64,000 bases of DNA from Simmondsia chinensis (GCA_018398585.1 JAGTTD010000007.1:7695320-7759319), one strand, 5' to 3'; shown: positions 10,920 to 24,144, counted from the stretch's first letter. Numbers and translations: made by a program. The notes: generated by a model not told the origin, from the sequence alone.

Positions 10920-13900
10920 CATGAAAACCCTAGTAGTCGCCTTTAGCCAACGCCCTAGCTGAGTCACCGAGCCATCGCCATGTGCCTCTATTCCTGGCCT
11001 ACGACCATGACTGATGCATCGTCAATCGCACCAACTCCGACATCTCGAAGCCTGCCGAATGTTACGTTGACAACCACCGCACATGGTGGTTGTCCCACTC
11101 TTTCGAGTTCGTTTAGTGTTTCAAATATTCGTCATCAAATCTCATCTACCTTAGATTTGAACGATCCGCCTACCTATCTTGTTTGGCGTTGATCCTGTCT
11201 CTTTGCATGTCGGGGATATGCTAGTAATGATCATCTTGATGGGTCTTCCACTTCACTCGCTCCAGCTGATCCAAATTTCTGCTACTGGCGACAAATTGAA
11301 AATCTCCTCATATCTTGGATACTTGGTATAATTTCTCCTGATCTTGCTAGCACTGCCTGTGGTGGTGATGATAATTTAACTATTGTTTCACTTTGGGTTT
11401 CGAATTTCTCGTCTCTTTACTAATTTTGCGCAGTCATATCAATTACAATTTAAATAAGAAATGACTAATATAAAGAAAGGAAATCTGACAATGCCTACAT
11501 ACCTCACAAAGATCAAGTCTTTATCTGATAATCTCCGATCTATTAATGGTTCTATTACTGATGTTGATATGGTATTGGCTGTTGTGGATGGTATTTCTGA
11601 CAATAAGAAGCTTAGTGTTGTTTGTACTATTATCACATCCCATGTTCCTTTTCCTTCTTTTATTCAGGTACGGTCTATGCTCATGAATGAAGAATCTCGT
11701 CTCAATACTGACAATCCTAGTTCTTCCATTGTCTTAGTTTCAACAGGGATCTCTTCAACCTAGCGGGGCTTCTAATGCTGCCGCACATCCCGACCTGGTG
11801 CACTGGCAACTGGTCCCCTTTGAACAACTGGTTGCTTTTCCGGTTCAATAGATCTCATAGTAAATTGGTTAAGGTACATAGTCTCGTAATGGTTGAGGCA
11901 AAGGTAGAGGCCATTAGCGTCGGGGCCGTGGATGTAATGGCCGAGGTTTCGGTCAACTGTGAAATCAGAATATGTGGGGTCCAAACTATCGAGGCATGAT
12001 GTGGTCTATGTCTCCTGCTAAGCTCCCCAATTTGGCATGACTCCTCAGGGTGGTAACGTACCTTCTTATTCACAGTTTCATTCAGCTAATAATGCTTTTA
12101 CTACTAGTTATGGCTTTTATCCAGGTTTTTTGATGCTTCTTAATTTCCTCCTCAGTTCTACTCGACCCCTATCCTTGACTTCTATGGATAGTGGGGAGTC
12201 ATCCCATATGACAAATAACTCAGGTATCCTTACATCTCTATCTCCTTATCGTGGTCTTGATCAAATTTTAGTTGGGAATGCCATGTCTCTATTGCTGGGA
12301 TTGGATCATGATCTATCTCTATCCCAGGGGGTTGGTTTATTCTGAATAATATTTTGTATGTCTAGGGTCTCTCCAAAAATTTACTTTATATTTGTCAATT
12401 TTTTTAGATAACCATTGTCTACTTAAATTTGACTGTTGTTTTATGTCAAGGATCTTAAATAAGAGTATGTGATCATCAAATATGTCAGCCTGCGACCTCA
12501 CTTCATAGTACCTGCATTATCTGTCCAACACACATCACTCATTGCAGCACAAGTCTCCTCCCCACTATGGCCTTGTTACCTAGGACATGCCGGAGCACCA
12601 GTTTTGTCTTCCTGAGTTAGGCAAAAATTTATTTCTTGTTCTAGTATCTCATCTGAGTCCAGTGTATGTCATGCTTCCCAACTAGGAAAGCATAGTCGTT
12701 TACCATTACATAAGTATGTGACAATTATAACTCTTTCTTTTGATATTGTTCATTCCGATGTTTGGACATCACCTGTTTAAAGCTTCAGTGGTTTTAAGTA
12801 TGATTTGCTATTTTTGGTTGATTATTCTTATTTTGTGTGGATTTACCCTTTGTGTGCCAACTCTGAGGTGTTTGACTTGTTTGTTCTATTTCATAATCTT
12901 ATTTTAAATCAGTTTGGTGTTGAGATTAAGCACTTTTAGTGTGATAATGGAGCCGAACACATCAATCGTGACTTAAATGGCCTTTTTATGCAACAAGGCA
13001 TTCTCAGTTGGTTTCATGTCCTCACACCTTACAACAAAATGGTAAGGCTGAGCATTTGCATAGAACACGTGGCAATATGATGTCTCTTCTTTTTCAAGCA
13101 TGTATGCCTCTATAGTATTGGGTTGAAGCTATGCTCGTTGTTACTCATACTATTAATCTCTCGCGTTCTATTTCTATCAAAAAGAAGACACCTTACAAAC
13201 GTCTTTACAAAAAGAAAGTAACCTATGATCATCTATAGGTTTTCGAATGTGCTTGTTATCCAAATTTAAGTGTAACTATGCCACATAAACCAGCTCCTCG
13301 ATCCAGTTTATGTGTCTTCTTGGGGATCCGCTTAATTGTAAGGGAATTAAGTGTATTGATCTATCCACTAACAAAGTGATTATTTCTAGAAATGTAATTT
13401 TTGATGAAACAGATTTTTCATTTGCACTATTGGGGCTCTTTCACAGGTTGTAATGTAACGTCCTCATCAAAACTTTTCATCACCGCTCGCTTCATTTCCT
13501 TTTGTCGGGTGCCCTTTTCCTATTGCTCGACCGGACCTTATTTTGGTTCCCTATGTCAATCGTGAGCCTACCACGGTATCCACCCCGCAGCTCAACTCAC
13601 CGATGCTAACTGAGAGTACTGTTGGTGAAGTTTCCATTCGTGCATTATCAGCTCCTACCCCTGCTGCACTTCCTGCTCCAATCATCTTAGTTCATTTTAT
13701 GATAACTCGCTCTAAAGCTGGTATTGTGAAGCCTCGTTTCAAGCCTTCTATGCTTGCTCATACTGTTTTGCCCGACATTCTACTCTTATAAGCAGGCTCA
13801 TAATGATGATAATTGAAAAAATGCGATGCTTGATGAATATAATGCTCTTTTACATAACAATGCTTGGACGTTGATACCTCACCCTACTCATGCCACCGTA

Positions 13901-15240
13901 GTCAGGTCCAATGGGTTTTCTGAATCAAGCAAACTCCAGCAGGATAGGTTGAACGACACAAAGCTCGATTGGTAGCCCAAGGGTCCGCGCAACCATATGG
14001 GACTGAGTATGGTGAAATTTTTAGTCCTATTGTTAAGCCAGCCATAGTTCATATTATCTTGACTATTGCCACTTTCCATAAGTGGCGTATTCATCTGCTC
14101 GACATCAAAAATGCTTTCTTGCATGGTACCCTTAATGAGGAAGTTTCTCCGAGGCAACCGCCTGGTTTTATGGATTCCAAGTTTCTTGATCATGCTTGTA
14201 AGTTGAGCAAGTCTCTCTATGGTCTTAAGCAAGCACCCTGTGCTTGGTATAATCGCTTTGCTATGTTTCTCCATCGACTTGGCTTCCTTAGCTATAAGTC
14301 TGATTTGTCGTTATTTGTTTTACGTCGTAGACCCGACATGGCTATCTTATTCGTATGTGAGGACGACATTATTGTCACAGCTTCATTTGATTCCTTCATG
14401 CGCTACTTCACTCTCTTTGATGTGAATTTGATATAATAGATTTGGGACACCTTGATTATTTTCTCAGGATTTCAATCACTCATCTTTCTAAAGGTTTATT
14501 TTTGTCTCAGTCGACGTATGCCCATGATCTTCTTGATATGACTGACATGCTCTCATGCAAACCCGCTGCCAAGCCTATTGATTCAAAGTCAAAGTTATCA
14601 TTGATCAATGGAGATCTTATGCCCGATCCTACCCCGTATTGGTCTGTTGCGGTGCCCTATAGTATCTTACCTTTACACGTCCTGATATTTTATATGCAGT
14701 GCAACAGGTGTGTCTTTTTTATGCATGCTCCTCGTCTTTCATATTGGGTCGCTATGAAACGCATTCTTTGCTACATCAAGGGTACCACGAACATGGCTTG
14801 ACTGTTTCTTCTACCTCTCTAGATCAGCTTATGGCCTATTTTGATGTTGACTAGGCAGGATGTCCCAATACTCGTTTTTCCACCTCTTGTTTTTGCATTT
14901 TTCTGGGTGGAAATATCATCTCATAGTCTTCCAAACACCAGCCACTGTTTCTCAATCCAGTGAAGAGGCCGAATACTATGTCGTTGCTAATGCTGTCTCA
15001 GAATGTTGTTGGATACGTTCCTTGTTTGATGAGCTTGGTGTCTTGATTCCCAGGGCTACCTTGGTTTACTGTGATAATCTTTCATCTATATACCTGTCTA
15101 TTGACCCCGAGCAGCATGTTCGTATCAAACACATTGAAATTGACATTCACTTTGTTTGTAAGCATGTTCAGATGGGGCTTGTTAGAGTTCTTCACGTACC
15201 TTCTTCACAGCAAATTGCAGATATTTCACTAAAAGTCTTC
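10920..15240 (+). pseudogene. Copia A gag-pol remnant
   Basis: Fragments appear in the expected order but in shifting frames. The gag is at 11461-11763 (GNLTMPTYLTKIKSLSDNL, like UBN2-type gag). The protease is at about 12180-12345, with DSGESSHM where DSGAS is usual. The integrase core is at about 12780-13350, heavily broken. The RT is at 13969-14436 (LLDIKNAFLHG, SLYGLKQAP), with the catalytic YVDD changed to CEDD (14355-14366), followed by the connection piece at 14442-14801. The RNase H is at 14950-15240 (SSEEAEYYVVANAVSE, VYCDNLSSIYL, KHIEIDIHFV). Many stops and frameshifts rule out a functional polyprotein. Confidence 0.85.
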
Positions 15241-15310
15241 CTTGCCATTTATTTCTTTTATTTAGACACAATCATTTTATTTGTTTATCTCCTGCTTCGA
15301 TTAAAGAAGA

Positions 15311-15454
15311 TGGTAGAATATATTGTATAGGTTATTAATGTTTGTATATTTGGGCCAGAGTGGGCTCATTGCTTATGCATTTATTACTTGTATTCTATGC
15401 TTATAAATATATAAGAGGGCTCCTTCATTCGGTGGGTTTCTCAATATTTTTTCA
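15311..15454 (+). repeat. Copia A 3' LTR
   Basis: 144 bp, TGGTAGAATAT ... TTTTTCA. A weak purine tract (AAAGAAGA) lies just before it. Visible differences from the left copy show an old insertion. Confidence 0.9.
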
Positions 15455-15852
15455 AGTGGAATTAATATAGAATTGTAATTCCTTACCTCTACCTCAAGGA
15501 ATGGGAATGTATGATTTTCGGTTAAAATCCAATCCATGGAATCGTGCTATGGAATTGTAATTCCATGTCCAACGGGTCAATCAATAATTGGAATTTGAGG
15601 CTTTGATTTCAATTTCAATTTCAATCCCAATTTTAGGCTCTAATTCCATGAATCAAACATGAATTAAGTGAAAAATCCCAATAAGAAAAAAAAGCCTAAT
15701 TGAACTAAAAGCCCCCGCAAACATCGTTGCGTGCAAGAATAAAGATAGACATGACGTAAATGGTTCATTTCACGAGCACATAATAATTTCAATTAGTTGT
15801 TGGGTTTGTGTCATTTCTCTTAATTAATATAAAACTATGGTAATAATAATTA

Positions 15853-16194
15853 GGGTTATAGTACTTTACCCATTATACTGATTTAGTACTTGTACTTCTA
15901 ATTATGTCAATTTAGTTCATGTGTAATTTAAAATGTGTTAATTTAGTCATTTGGTCAAATTTTTGAACGATAAAATTATATTAGATGCAAGTAATTTATT
16001 ATAAATTTATTCGTTTACAGAATTTAATCCAACTTGCGACCGTACTATTAAAATTTTTATTAAAAACTTAACATAAACTTTTCTTTAAGGACCAAATTGA
16101 CACATTTTAAAATTTATCACGTTTACAGAATTTAAATTATACAAGGACTAAATTAATATAATTAAAAGTATATAAATTAAATTAATACAATAGC
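15853..16194. mobile_element. Foldback MITE
   Basis: The left end (GGGTTATAGTACTTTACC, then TTTAGTACTTGTA and TCAATTTAGTTCATG) is imperfectly complementary to the right end, whose reverse complement reads GGCTATTGTATTAA, then ATTAATTTAGTCCTTGTA. There are no ORFs and no clear target duplication. Confidence 0.5.
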
Positions 16195-19100
16195 CAAATA
16201 TATGTTTTAATCATTTGGTTAACTTAGCTAGGTTTGGCTGCTGTCCCTTTCTTCTCATTTCTTTACTCAATTCAATGCCACTTCATGTGTGCACTTCCCC
16301 CCGCCCTATATTCTAATACTTCAATATATTAGTAAATGATGTAAGATGAGTAGTCGAAATGGTTTTGGAATAATTGGACTACCAAAGACACAAACGGTAG
16401 GATCGGATGCACTAATTTGGCATATATAATTTCAAATGGCCATAACTTTTGATCTATAAGGAGTTACGGGGCTCGTAACCTGTCAAATTGAAGCTATCGG
16501 ATTGAACTATGTAACCTTAGTACTTTGTTGCTGGCCCCACCTATTTTCCCCAAAATTCTGCCTTTAAATGTGTTTTTTGGCCGCTTTTATGTTTTCAGGA
16601 TAGTTTAGTGGCATTTTCACAATTTTGTATTTTAAGGCATTTTTGTAATTTTGCGCTTTAGGGTTTCTTGTTTGTTTATAGATACTCGTTACAGTAGTTG
16701 TATGGCTCATTCACCAAATTCTAAATTTAAAAAAAAAAAAAAAAAACTAGTTATTTTTCTCTCTTTCGGTGGATTCCAAGTTGTTCTTTGATTTTGATAT
16801 GTTCTAAAGATTTCACGTTTTCATTCCGTATTAGTAAAATTGCATTAATAGGATAGTTTCATGGCTGTTAATCTCTATAAGTCATGTCATTGACTTGACA
16901 TTAACAATGTTTGCTATGACTTAAACAAACCCCATATTTTACTGTGTTGATTTTACCACATTTCTATTTGTTTAGAAAATAACAATCTATATATCATGTA
17001 TTATAACACACATTTGTAAATATATAACATAAAAGATCCACATATGAATATAAATTTGATTGTTCAAGGTTTGATTAAGATGACTTGGACACTTCAGTTA
17101 TAAGAAAGGGGCCAACCGATCAATTACTTTGGATCCGTAAAATCTCAGAACTAACCCGCAATATAACTATCTAATATATATAGTTAAAATGACCAATTTA
17201 TGAAGCATAATTATTTTAATATTATGTCTAGCAATTTAATGACTTTCTAACTTATTATTAAATATATATTAAATTTTTTTTTAGTTATATTGGTGAGGAG
17301 TACAACATCTTTTTTTTTTTTTAAAGAGACAAATCCAACACTTGAGAAGGGTGCTACATTTTAAACTAAAGACCTTGTGGTTGAGAGACAAACCATTGCA
17401 ACACTAGCTATCTTTTAACTCATATAAACTAGGGTGTCGTTTGGTACGCAGGAGGTAAACATGCAATGCATAAATTTATTGAAAATACGAATTTTGATTC
17501 TTGTTTGGTTGACAGAAACTTAAAAAATTGCAGAAATTAGAAATTACTTAGCAATTTCCAGTTCTTTCAAAACGGAGAAAGTAACTTACCTAGACTCTCC
17601 TAAAATTTTGACAACGAAACACCTTGTACCTACTTCATAAGAAGTTGACGCCATAAAATGAATTCTCAAAAAATTACAATTTATAACTAAATAAGACGTA
17701 GATAAATGTACCTACCCTTTTTAGGTGGAGTATTGGGAAACGGCTCCTTTTTGATGTATTCACGTGAAACAAGGGGGAGAATGAATGAGTACTGCTTGGG
17801 TAGTCCAAACTCAGAAGCTAACTTTTTTGTTTGTATGGATTAAGGAAACCATAGTGATTTAACGTATTGTGTTATCTTCTGATGGGTCTTGATTCACAAA
17901 GTCAAATGAAAGGTCCATGACCTGGGTCCCATTTTATTCTCGATTTGGATGACATTAGGTAGACAAGTTTGGTACTTTTATAAATTTGAATGACCTTCAG
18001 GTCAAACTCACCAAAAATATGAACCAATATCAAAATAACAACACACAATATATATATATTCCGTGAAAAATAAAAGTTATGGATCTAACTTAAGTGATAG
18101 TCGTGACCTAGGCTTTGACTTGAGGTACTTCTATTAGTAAAATAGCAAGTATGAATAACCAGAAAATCTACCTCGAGAAAATAAAGGCCAACTCAAGATA
18201 GGGGCAGAACAAAACTCAAACCGACTTAAAGAAGGACATCAACAACAAGGCTTCAGATTGACACTATAGACCTTGGACTTAGGCACAAGGACTAGATACA
18301 AAATAATTAAGCGGCTAAAAGAAAAAGATTTAGAGAGGAAAAGATAAAACCAATGCAAGTTGCCGCGCCGTGGAGTTCACCACTATTTGAAGTCATTTAT
18401 GCCCCAACAAAAGTATAAACGGGATCATCAGACCCTCCGACTTCCAAGGTTAAAATAGCACCCCACACAGAAGTGTACTCTCCGGTGATGGGTTGGTGTA
18501 TGCCTCAACTTGCTCAGAAACATCATGAATTTAGAAGAGAATAGAAGAGTATATGATTCTGTGTTATTCTAAGTATCAAACAATTTAAGACATTGAATTT
18601 ATAGGCACATAAGTACTCGTTAGAGTAGCTGCCAGTTATGGAGAGGCGGTGCAAAATTTGGCCTCAACATGGAGTGGGTGGATATGGAAGAGCAAAGGAT
18701 CCGACCTTGGTTAAGGAAACAACGGATACGTAAAGAGTGGGTGGTTATCTAGTTAAAAGGCTTGTCTCGAGCTCGAGCTTGTACCCTCGAGCTCAAGCAA
18801 GGCATAACAGACAACACCTCAAGCAAGAAGCCTTGAGGTTTGCCAAAGATGACAAATGAAGCTAGCTTTGAGCTCAGCCAAGAAAGGAAGCCTTGAGTTT
18901 GACTTGTTGCAATGACTATAAATATAATAGTCATAAAAATAAAAAGTTCAGGTTGAAAAAATATCCACATAACATGACATTGCAACAATTCAGCTCGGCA
19001 TAGTAGTGTATAGAGGCTTCCCCACCTCTAGAGCGTCTGTGGGATGAATTATTTGAATAACTTTGAACAAAATGGAAGCACACTACCCCTAATAGTCTCA

Positions 19101-19594
19101 TCATTCTTCGCTCCTTGAGGGTTGTCAAAGTCCATGGGCCTTAATTTGATTTTTAGGACACGACCTCTATTATAAGAATTGCTTACTAATGCCTGGTCCA
19201 GCTGAGTGCACCTCTTCATTGTCCTTTTTGTTAGTAATTTCCTCTTCTAGATCCTTGTTAGCTTGGTCCCATATACTTCAGCCTCAATGTTGACCTTACT
19301 TTCATTCAAACATTACTTAGGTGAACTCTTGAAGGCCGGCTCCCTGTCAATGGGAGCACGGAGCCTTTTAATTAGGACTAATAAATGAATCATGTCATTT
19401 TGTATGTGTTTGTGTTAATGTTCATGTTATGTAAGGGATCTTAGAAAAGGAATCAACCTAAACCCAACTCGTTTCTTGAGCAGGTTAGGAACTTTACACC
19501 CTTGACTAAATTAATAACTGGGTAAACCAGGTGTTACCCATTTATTAAATGGGTTAGTTTTTTTATTATATGCTAATTTGTCTAGTTACAAAAT
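16195..19594. other. Unassigned AT-rich sequence
   Basis: No gene, LTR pair or transposon ends could be supported over 3.4 kb. An A18-type tract lies at about 16729-16746. A stretch at 18770-18900 is rich in CTCGAGCT-like motifs. Short minus-strand ORFs at 18749-19128 have no recognisable domain. Confidence 0.35.
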
Positions 19595-19599
19595 ATCAA

Positions 19600-20061
19600 T
19601 GTTAGGTTGTGTTTCAAATTCCATGTATTTGTGGAGGGTCTTGCCGTGAGCATGCCAATCGATCGGGGGTATTGCTTATCGGTCGGGAAGTATGCAGAAA
19701 GCAGACGAATCCAAGAAGTTCTCCGATTGATCGGGAGATTTCGATCGATTGGGACCCGATCTACGCGTGATCTAGTTTATGCTGAGTATAAATATGACGT
19801 GAGGGTTTAGTCATTAGGTATCCAAAAAGGGAGAGCGTCTTCATTAGAGAGAGAGAGAGGAAGCGAATTATAATTCTTCCATTATTTCATTCAATAAAGA
19901 TTCTCCATCTCTGCCCATGGTTTTCCCCCCTCTCGATCGAAGAGGGCTTTCCACGTAAATCATTGTCTCCTTCATTTGTTCTCTTTTACCCTGTTATTTA
20001 CTTCTCATATTTGTTATAGTATTTGAATTAAATCCAGTTTTTGGTTTTAGTTTCCTTAACA
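19600..20061 (+). repeat. Copia B 5' LTR
   Basis: 462 bp, TGTTAGGTTGTG ... CTTAACA. It carries a TATA box (TATAAATA, 19787-19794) and, upstream of it, a cluster of GATCGG/CCGATC words (19656-19765) that looks like a repeated promoter motif. A GA repeat follows near 19848. Confidence 0.92.
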
Positions 20062-20064
20062 AAT

Positions 20065-20076
20065 TGGTATCAGAGC
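20065..20076 (+). promoter_or_regulatory. Copia B primer-binding site
   Basis: TGGTATCAGAGC, an exact match to the initiator Met tRNA type, three bases after the LTR end. Confidence 0.92.
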
Positions 20077-20099
20077 CCTAATTATTCGATTTGGTACTA

Positions 20100-20880
20100 T
20101 GACGTCTGTTGTGAAATATGAAGTTGAGAAGTTTGGTGGTCAAGGGACTTGCAGTTTATGGCAAATTCATATGAAGGGTCTCTTAACTCAGAACGGATTG
20201 AAGAAAACTTTGGACGGGAAAGAGAAGCAGCCAGAGATTATGTTAAAAGGTAAATGGGAGGAGTTAGACAAAAAAGGCTCTCACCACTATTTAGATGTGT
20301 CTTACTGATGGAGTTTTGACGGAAGTTTTGGAAGTGAAAACCGCTAAGGAGTTGTGGGAGAAATTGTGGGAGATGTTTTGCGTTAAGTCTGTCTCCAACA
20401 AACTTGTAGTCAAGCAACGATTGTTCACCTTTCGTATGTCAGAAAGTACGTCTCTTAAGAATCACATTAATGAATTTAACTCTATTATTCTAGGGTTAAG
20501 GAAGCTTGATGATGCTCCTAAGGATGACGATTAGGCTATGTTATTTTTGTGTTCTCTTTCTACCTCTTATAAGGGCTTTGTTGAAAGCATGATTTATGGT
20601 AGTAGAAAACCTATCACAATTGATGAGGTTAAGAAAAACTTATTGAGTAAAGAAAGAGTAGATAAGGAGTTGTCCGACTCCGTTTATGACTCAGGAAGTG
20701 GTTTGGTTGTGCAAGGAAGAACTGAAACAAGAGAATCCGATTATGGTGGAAACAAGTCTAGATCTAAGTCTAGACATAAAGACCTATCCTAAAATTACTG
20801 TCATAAGAAAGGGCATATTAAGAAATATTGTTATAAGCTTAAGGGAAAACTAAAAGCTGATAATAGAAATGACTAGAAAA
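20100..20880 (+). pseudogene. Copia B gag
   Basis: Gag forms the particle and packages RNA. It starts at ATG 20099 with VVKYEVEKFGGQGTCSLWQ, shifts frame near 20300 and continues with VKTAKELWEKLWEMF and TSLKNHINEFNSII, a UBN2-type gag. There are stops at about 20532 and after RHKDLS near 20790. A zinc knuckle remnant reads YCHKKGHIKKYC (about 20799-20834). The place of its first cysteine appears to be occupied by the stop codon, inferred from CX2C spacing. Confidence 0.85.
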
Positions 20881-20939
20881 GGAATGATAAACCCGCAGAA
20901 GCTAGTGTAGTTGAAGATGAGAATGATGTTGATGTTTTG

Positions 20940-23900
20940 TTACTGACCGGATCTCAGTCTAGATCTAAGGACAATTGGATTCTAGATTCGTGCTGATCCT
21001 ATTATGTTTGTCAACTGGTTCACCACATATGAGCCAATTCAGGGTGGAGTTGCTCTAATGGGTAATGATACAGCATGCAAAGTTTTGGGCATAGGAACAA
21101 TTCGAGTTAAGATGTTTAATGGCACTGTTAGGACAGTGGGTGATGTAAGTCATATGCCTAATTTAAAGAATAATCTTATCTCTTTAGGTCCCCCTGATTC
21201 CCATGGGTACAAGTATACAGCTCAAGGTGGAGTTATGAAGGTCAGTAAGGGTACTCTGATTGTGATGAAAGGCAGAGGGGTAGGAACTCTGTATGAGCTT
21301 GTTGGTTCCACAGTGACAGGATCAGTAGCTATTTCTTCATTATCTATGATAGATTCAGATATCACAAAGCTATGGCACATGAGGCTTGGTCATATGGGTG
21401 ATAAGGGACTGTCTGAGCTCAATAAATTGGGCTTGTTGTGTGGTCAATCTACAGGACAGATAGAATTCTATGAGCATTTTGTATTTATGGGAAGCAGAAG
21501 AGAGTCAACTTCAAACAGGCAGTGCATAAGACTAAGGGGACGTTAGATTACATCCATTCAGATTTATGGGGACCTTCCAGAGTTGCTTCCAAAGGTGACT
21601 CCAGGTATCTTCTAATGTTTACTGGTGATTTCTCCAAGAAAGTTTGGGTCTACTTCCTAAAGCAGAAGAATGAAGTGTAAGACACTTTCAAGAAATGGAA
21701 GGCTTTACTTGAGAAGCAGACAGGGAAGCAGATTAAAAGGTTGAGGACAAATAATGGCCTTGAATATGTTGAGGGTGACTTCACCAAATTCTATGAATAT
21801 CAAGGTATTTTCAAACATAGGACTTGCACAGGTACACCTTAGCAGAACAGAGTTGCAGAAAGACTGAATAGAACGTTGCTAGAGAAAGCTCGTCGTATGA
21901 TTTTGAATGTAGGTTTAGGGAGAGAATTTCGGGCTAAGGTTATGAACATGGTATGTCACTTGGTGAACCATTCACCTCATTCATCTCTTCAGATGAAGGC
22001 TCCAGAAGAGTTATGGTTAGGATCCCCTGCAGACTATTCTCATTTAAGAGTTTTTGGTTGCCCTGCTTACGCTTATGTTAATGAATGAAAACTCGAGCCT
22101 AGAGCCAAGAAGTGCATCTTTCTCGGTTACACTTCAGGTGTGAAGGGATTTCGTTTATGGGATTCTAATTCTCATAAATTTATAACGAGTAAAGATATCA
22201 CGTTTGACGAGTCTTCACTACTCCATCCACAGAAGAAATCTTCTATTATTTGTGATTCTAGACATGTGCAAATGCTAGAGATAGTTCAACTACAGTTGAG
22301 TAGCACGGTTTAGCAGCAGAATGAATCCAAAGAAAGTATACAGGCACCTCCAGTACGTATTTTTGAAAGAAATGATGTGGTTGAAACCAATCAACAGGTG
22401 GAGCAGTATACTATAGCTAGTGGAAGATAGAAGAGACAAGCTAAACCACCACAACAGTATGGTTATGAAGAAATGATAGCTTATGCTCTTACGATGGCTG
22501 AGATGATGGAAGACAGTGAGCCTTCCACCTATTCAGGAGCTGTGTCTAGAGCTGATTCAGAAAAGTGGTTGATTGTAATGCATAAAGAGATAGAATCTTT
22601 GCAGAAGAACCAAACTTGGCAGCTTGTTAAGCCTCAAACAGGGAAGAGGATCATTAGTTGCGAATGGGTCTTCAAAAGAAAAAAGACATTTTAGGAGTTG
22701 AAGAAGCAAGTTATAAGGCTCAATTGGTAGCCTAAGGTTACAGTTAGGTACATGGTATTGATTTTCATTATATCTTTTCACCTGTTGTTAGACATAGTTC
22801 CATTCAAGTTATACTTGCCCTAGTAGCCATGCATGATTTAGAATTACAGCAACATGACGTGAAAACTGCATTCCTGCACGGTGAGCTAGAAGAGAGCATT
22901 TACATGCATCAGTCTGAAAGCTTTATTGTTGAAGGAAAAGAAGACCATGTTTGTTTGTTGAATAGGTCCCTTTATGGTTTGAGGCAATCGCCAAGACAGT
23001 GGTACAAAAGGTTTGATCAGTTCATGACCAGTCATGGGTTCTTCAGGAGCAAATATGATAGCTGTGTCTATTTCAGGCAAACTAGATTTACCTTCTGTTA
23101 TATGTTGACGATATGTTAATTGCAGCTAAAGATATGTCTGATATCGACAAACTAAAAGCTATGTTGAAGAGTGAATTTGAAATGAAAGATTTAGGAGCAG
23201 CCAAGAAGATACTTAGTATGGAAATCAAGAGGGACCAAACAGCAGGAAAGCTATACTTGTCTCAGGAGAAGTATATTGAGAAGGTTCAGGATCGTTTTCA
23301 TATGAAAGATGCTAAACCAGTTAGAACTCCTTTGGCAGCTTATTTCAAGCTTTCAGCAATAGCTTCGCCACAGATGAAGAAAGACATTAGAAATATGTCA
23401 TAGGTCCTATATTCTAGTGCAGTTGGTAGTATCATGTATGTTATGGTGTGCACACGTCCAGATATTGCACATGCTATTAGCAAGGTGAACAGATATATGG
23501 AGAATCCAGGAAAATAGCATTGGCAAGCTGATAAATTGATTCTCAATATTTGCGTGGCACTTCCGATAGATGTTGGAGTTGGGGAGGAATATAAGCTGTT
23601 TAGATAGTTATGTTGATTTAGATTATAGTGGTGACCTTGATAAGAGGAAATCTACCTCAGGTTATCTCTTTTGCCTTGGTAACCGCGCTATTAGTTGGAG
23701 AGCTTGTTTACAATCAGTTATAGCATAATCAATTACAGAGGCGGAGTATATGGCAGTGACAGAAGCATCTAAAGAAGCTGTTTTGTTGAAGGGCGTAATC
23801 AGTGAGCTTAGTGTTAACCAGGGTGCAATTGTCATTTATTGTGATAGTCAGTCAGCAATTTATTTAGGCAAGGATCAAATGACCCATTATGATAAGACAA

Positions 23901-24073
23901 AACACATAGATGTTAAACATCATTTCATTCGGGATCTGATTGAAGAGGGCAAGGTTGAATTGAAGAAGATTGGCACTATTGATAATCCCGCTGACATGTT
24001 TACTGAGGTTCTACCTAGAAGCAAGTTCAAGCATTGCTTGGACTTGGTTGGGTTTTCTATTTTGCTGAGTTAA
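20940..24073 (+). pseudogene. Copia B pol (protease, integrase, RT, RNase H)
   Basis: The gag-pre-integrase part is at 21004-21546 (KLWHMRLGHMGDKGL). The integrase core is at about 21550-22090 (YIHSDLWGPS, then TNNGLEY, then QNRVAERLNRT). In the catalytic triad the second Asp is replaced by Asn (codon 21750-21752, GAT or GAC to AAT), with stops at about 21680 and 21840. The RT runs from 22473 to 23546 (WVFKRK, QHDVKTAFLHGELEE, SLYGLRQSPRQWYKRF, GSIMYVMVCTRPDIAHA), with a frameshift around 23100 at the YVDD site. The RNase H is at 23730-24073 (ITEAEYMAVTEASKEA), ending in FKHCLDLVG and stop 24073. Confidence 0.88.
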
Positions 24074-24144
24074 CCCCTTGAGGGGTGTTTTGTGGAGAAG
24101 GTAGAGAAGTTCTTTTTTGTGAAATTTGAGTCAAGATGGAGATT

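Larger units (their letters stand above)
10696..15454 (+). mobile_element. Copia A: Ale-like LTR retrotransposon, decayed
   Basis: A complete but dead element. Short LTRs (10696-10836 and 15311-15454) begin TG and end CA. They are flanked by AGTAG (10691-10695) and AGTGG (15455-15459), a 5-bp target duplication with one change. A primer-binding site follows the left LTR directly. The gene order gag, protease, integrase, RT, RNase H is that of Copia. The short LTRs and the RNase H wording suggest the Ale/Retrofit lineage. It sits inside the Harbinger-like element. Confidence 0.9.
9922..15664 (-). mobile_element. Harbinger-like non-autonomous element, copy 1, split by Copia A
   Basis: The two halves (9922-10695 and 15455 to about 15664) are the reverse complement of the element at 36936-37878. 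Each half shares the AATTGTAATTCC terminal sequence and the GGGTTTTGAGTC-like interior. TAA precedes the left end (9919-9921) and TTAA follows the right end, compatible with the 3-bp duplication of PIF/Harbinger elements. The interior is a degenerate chain of short units around GTCAT and GGTTT with no ORF. Its own length without Copia A is about 0.98 kb. The right boundary is approximate. Confidence 0.6.

Noticed and set aside
10691..15459. Copia A ORFs as functional genes
   Set aside because: The catalytic RT motif is altered and every domain contains stops or frameshifts.
17300..17410. Possible minus-strand SINE (T12 tract followed by tRNA-box-like text)
   Set aside because: The A and B boxes are too degraded and no target duplication was seen.
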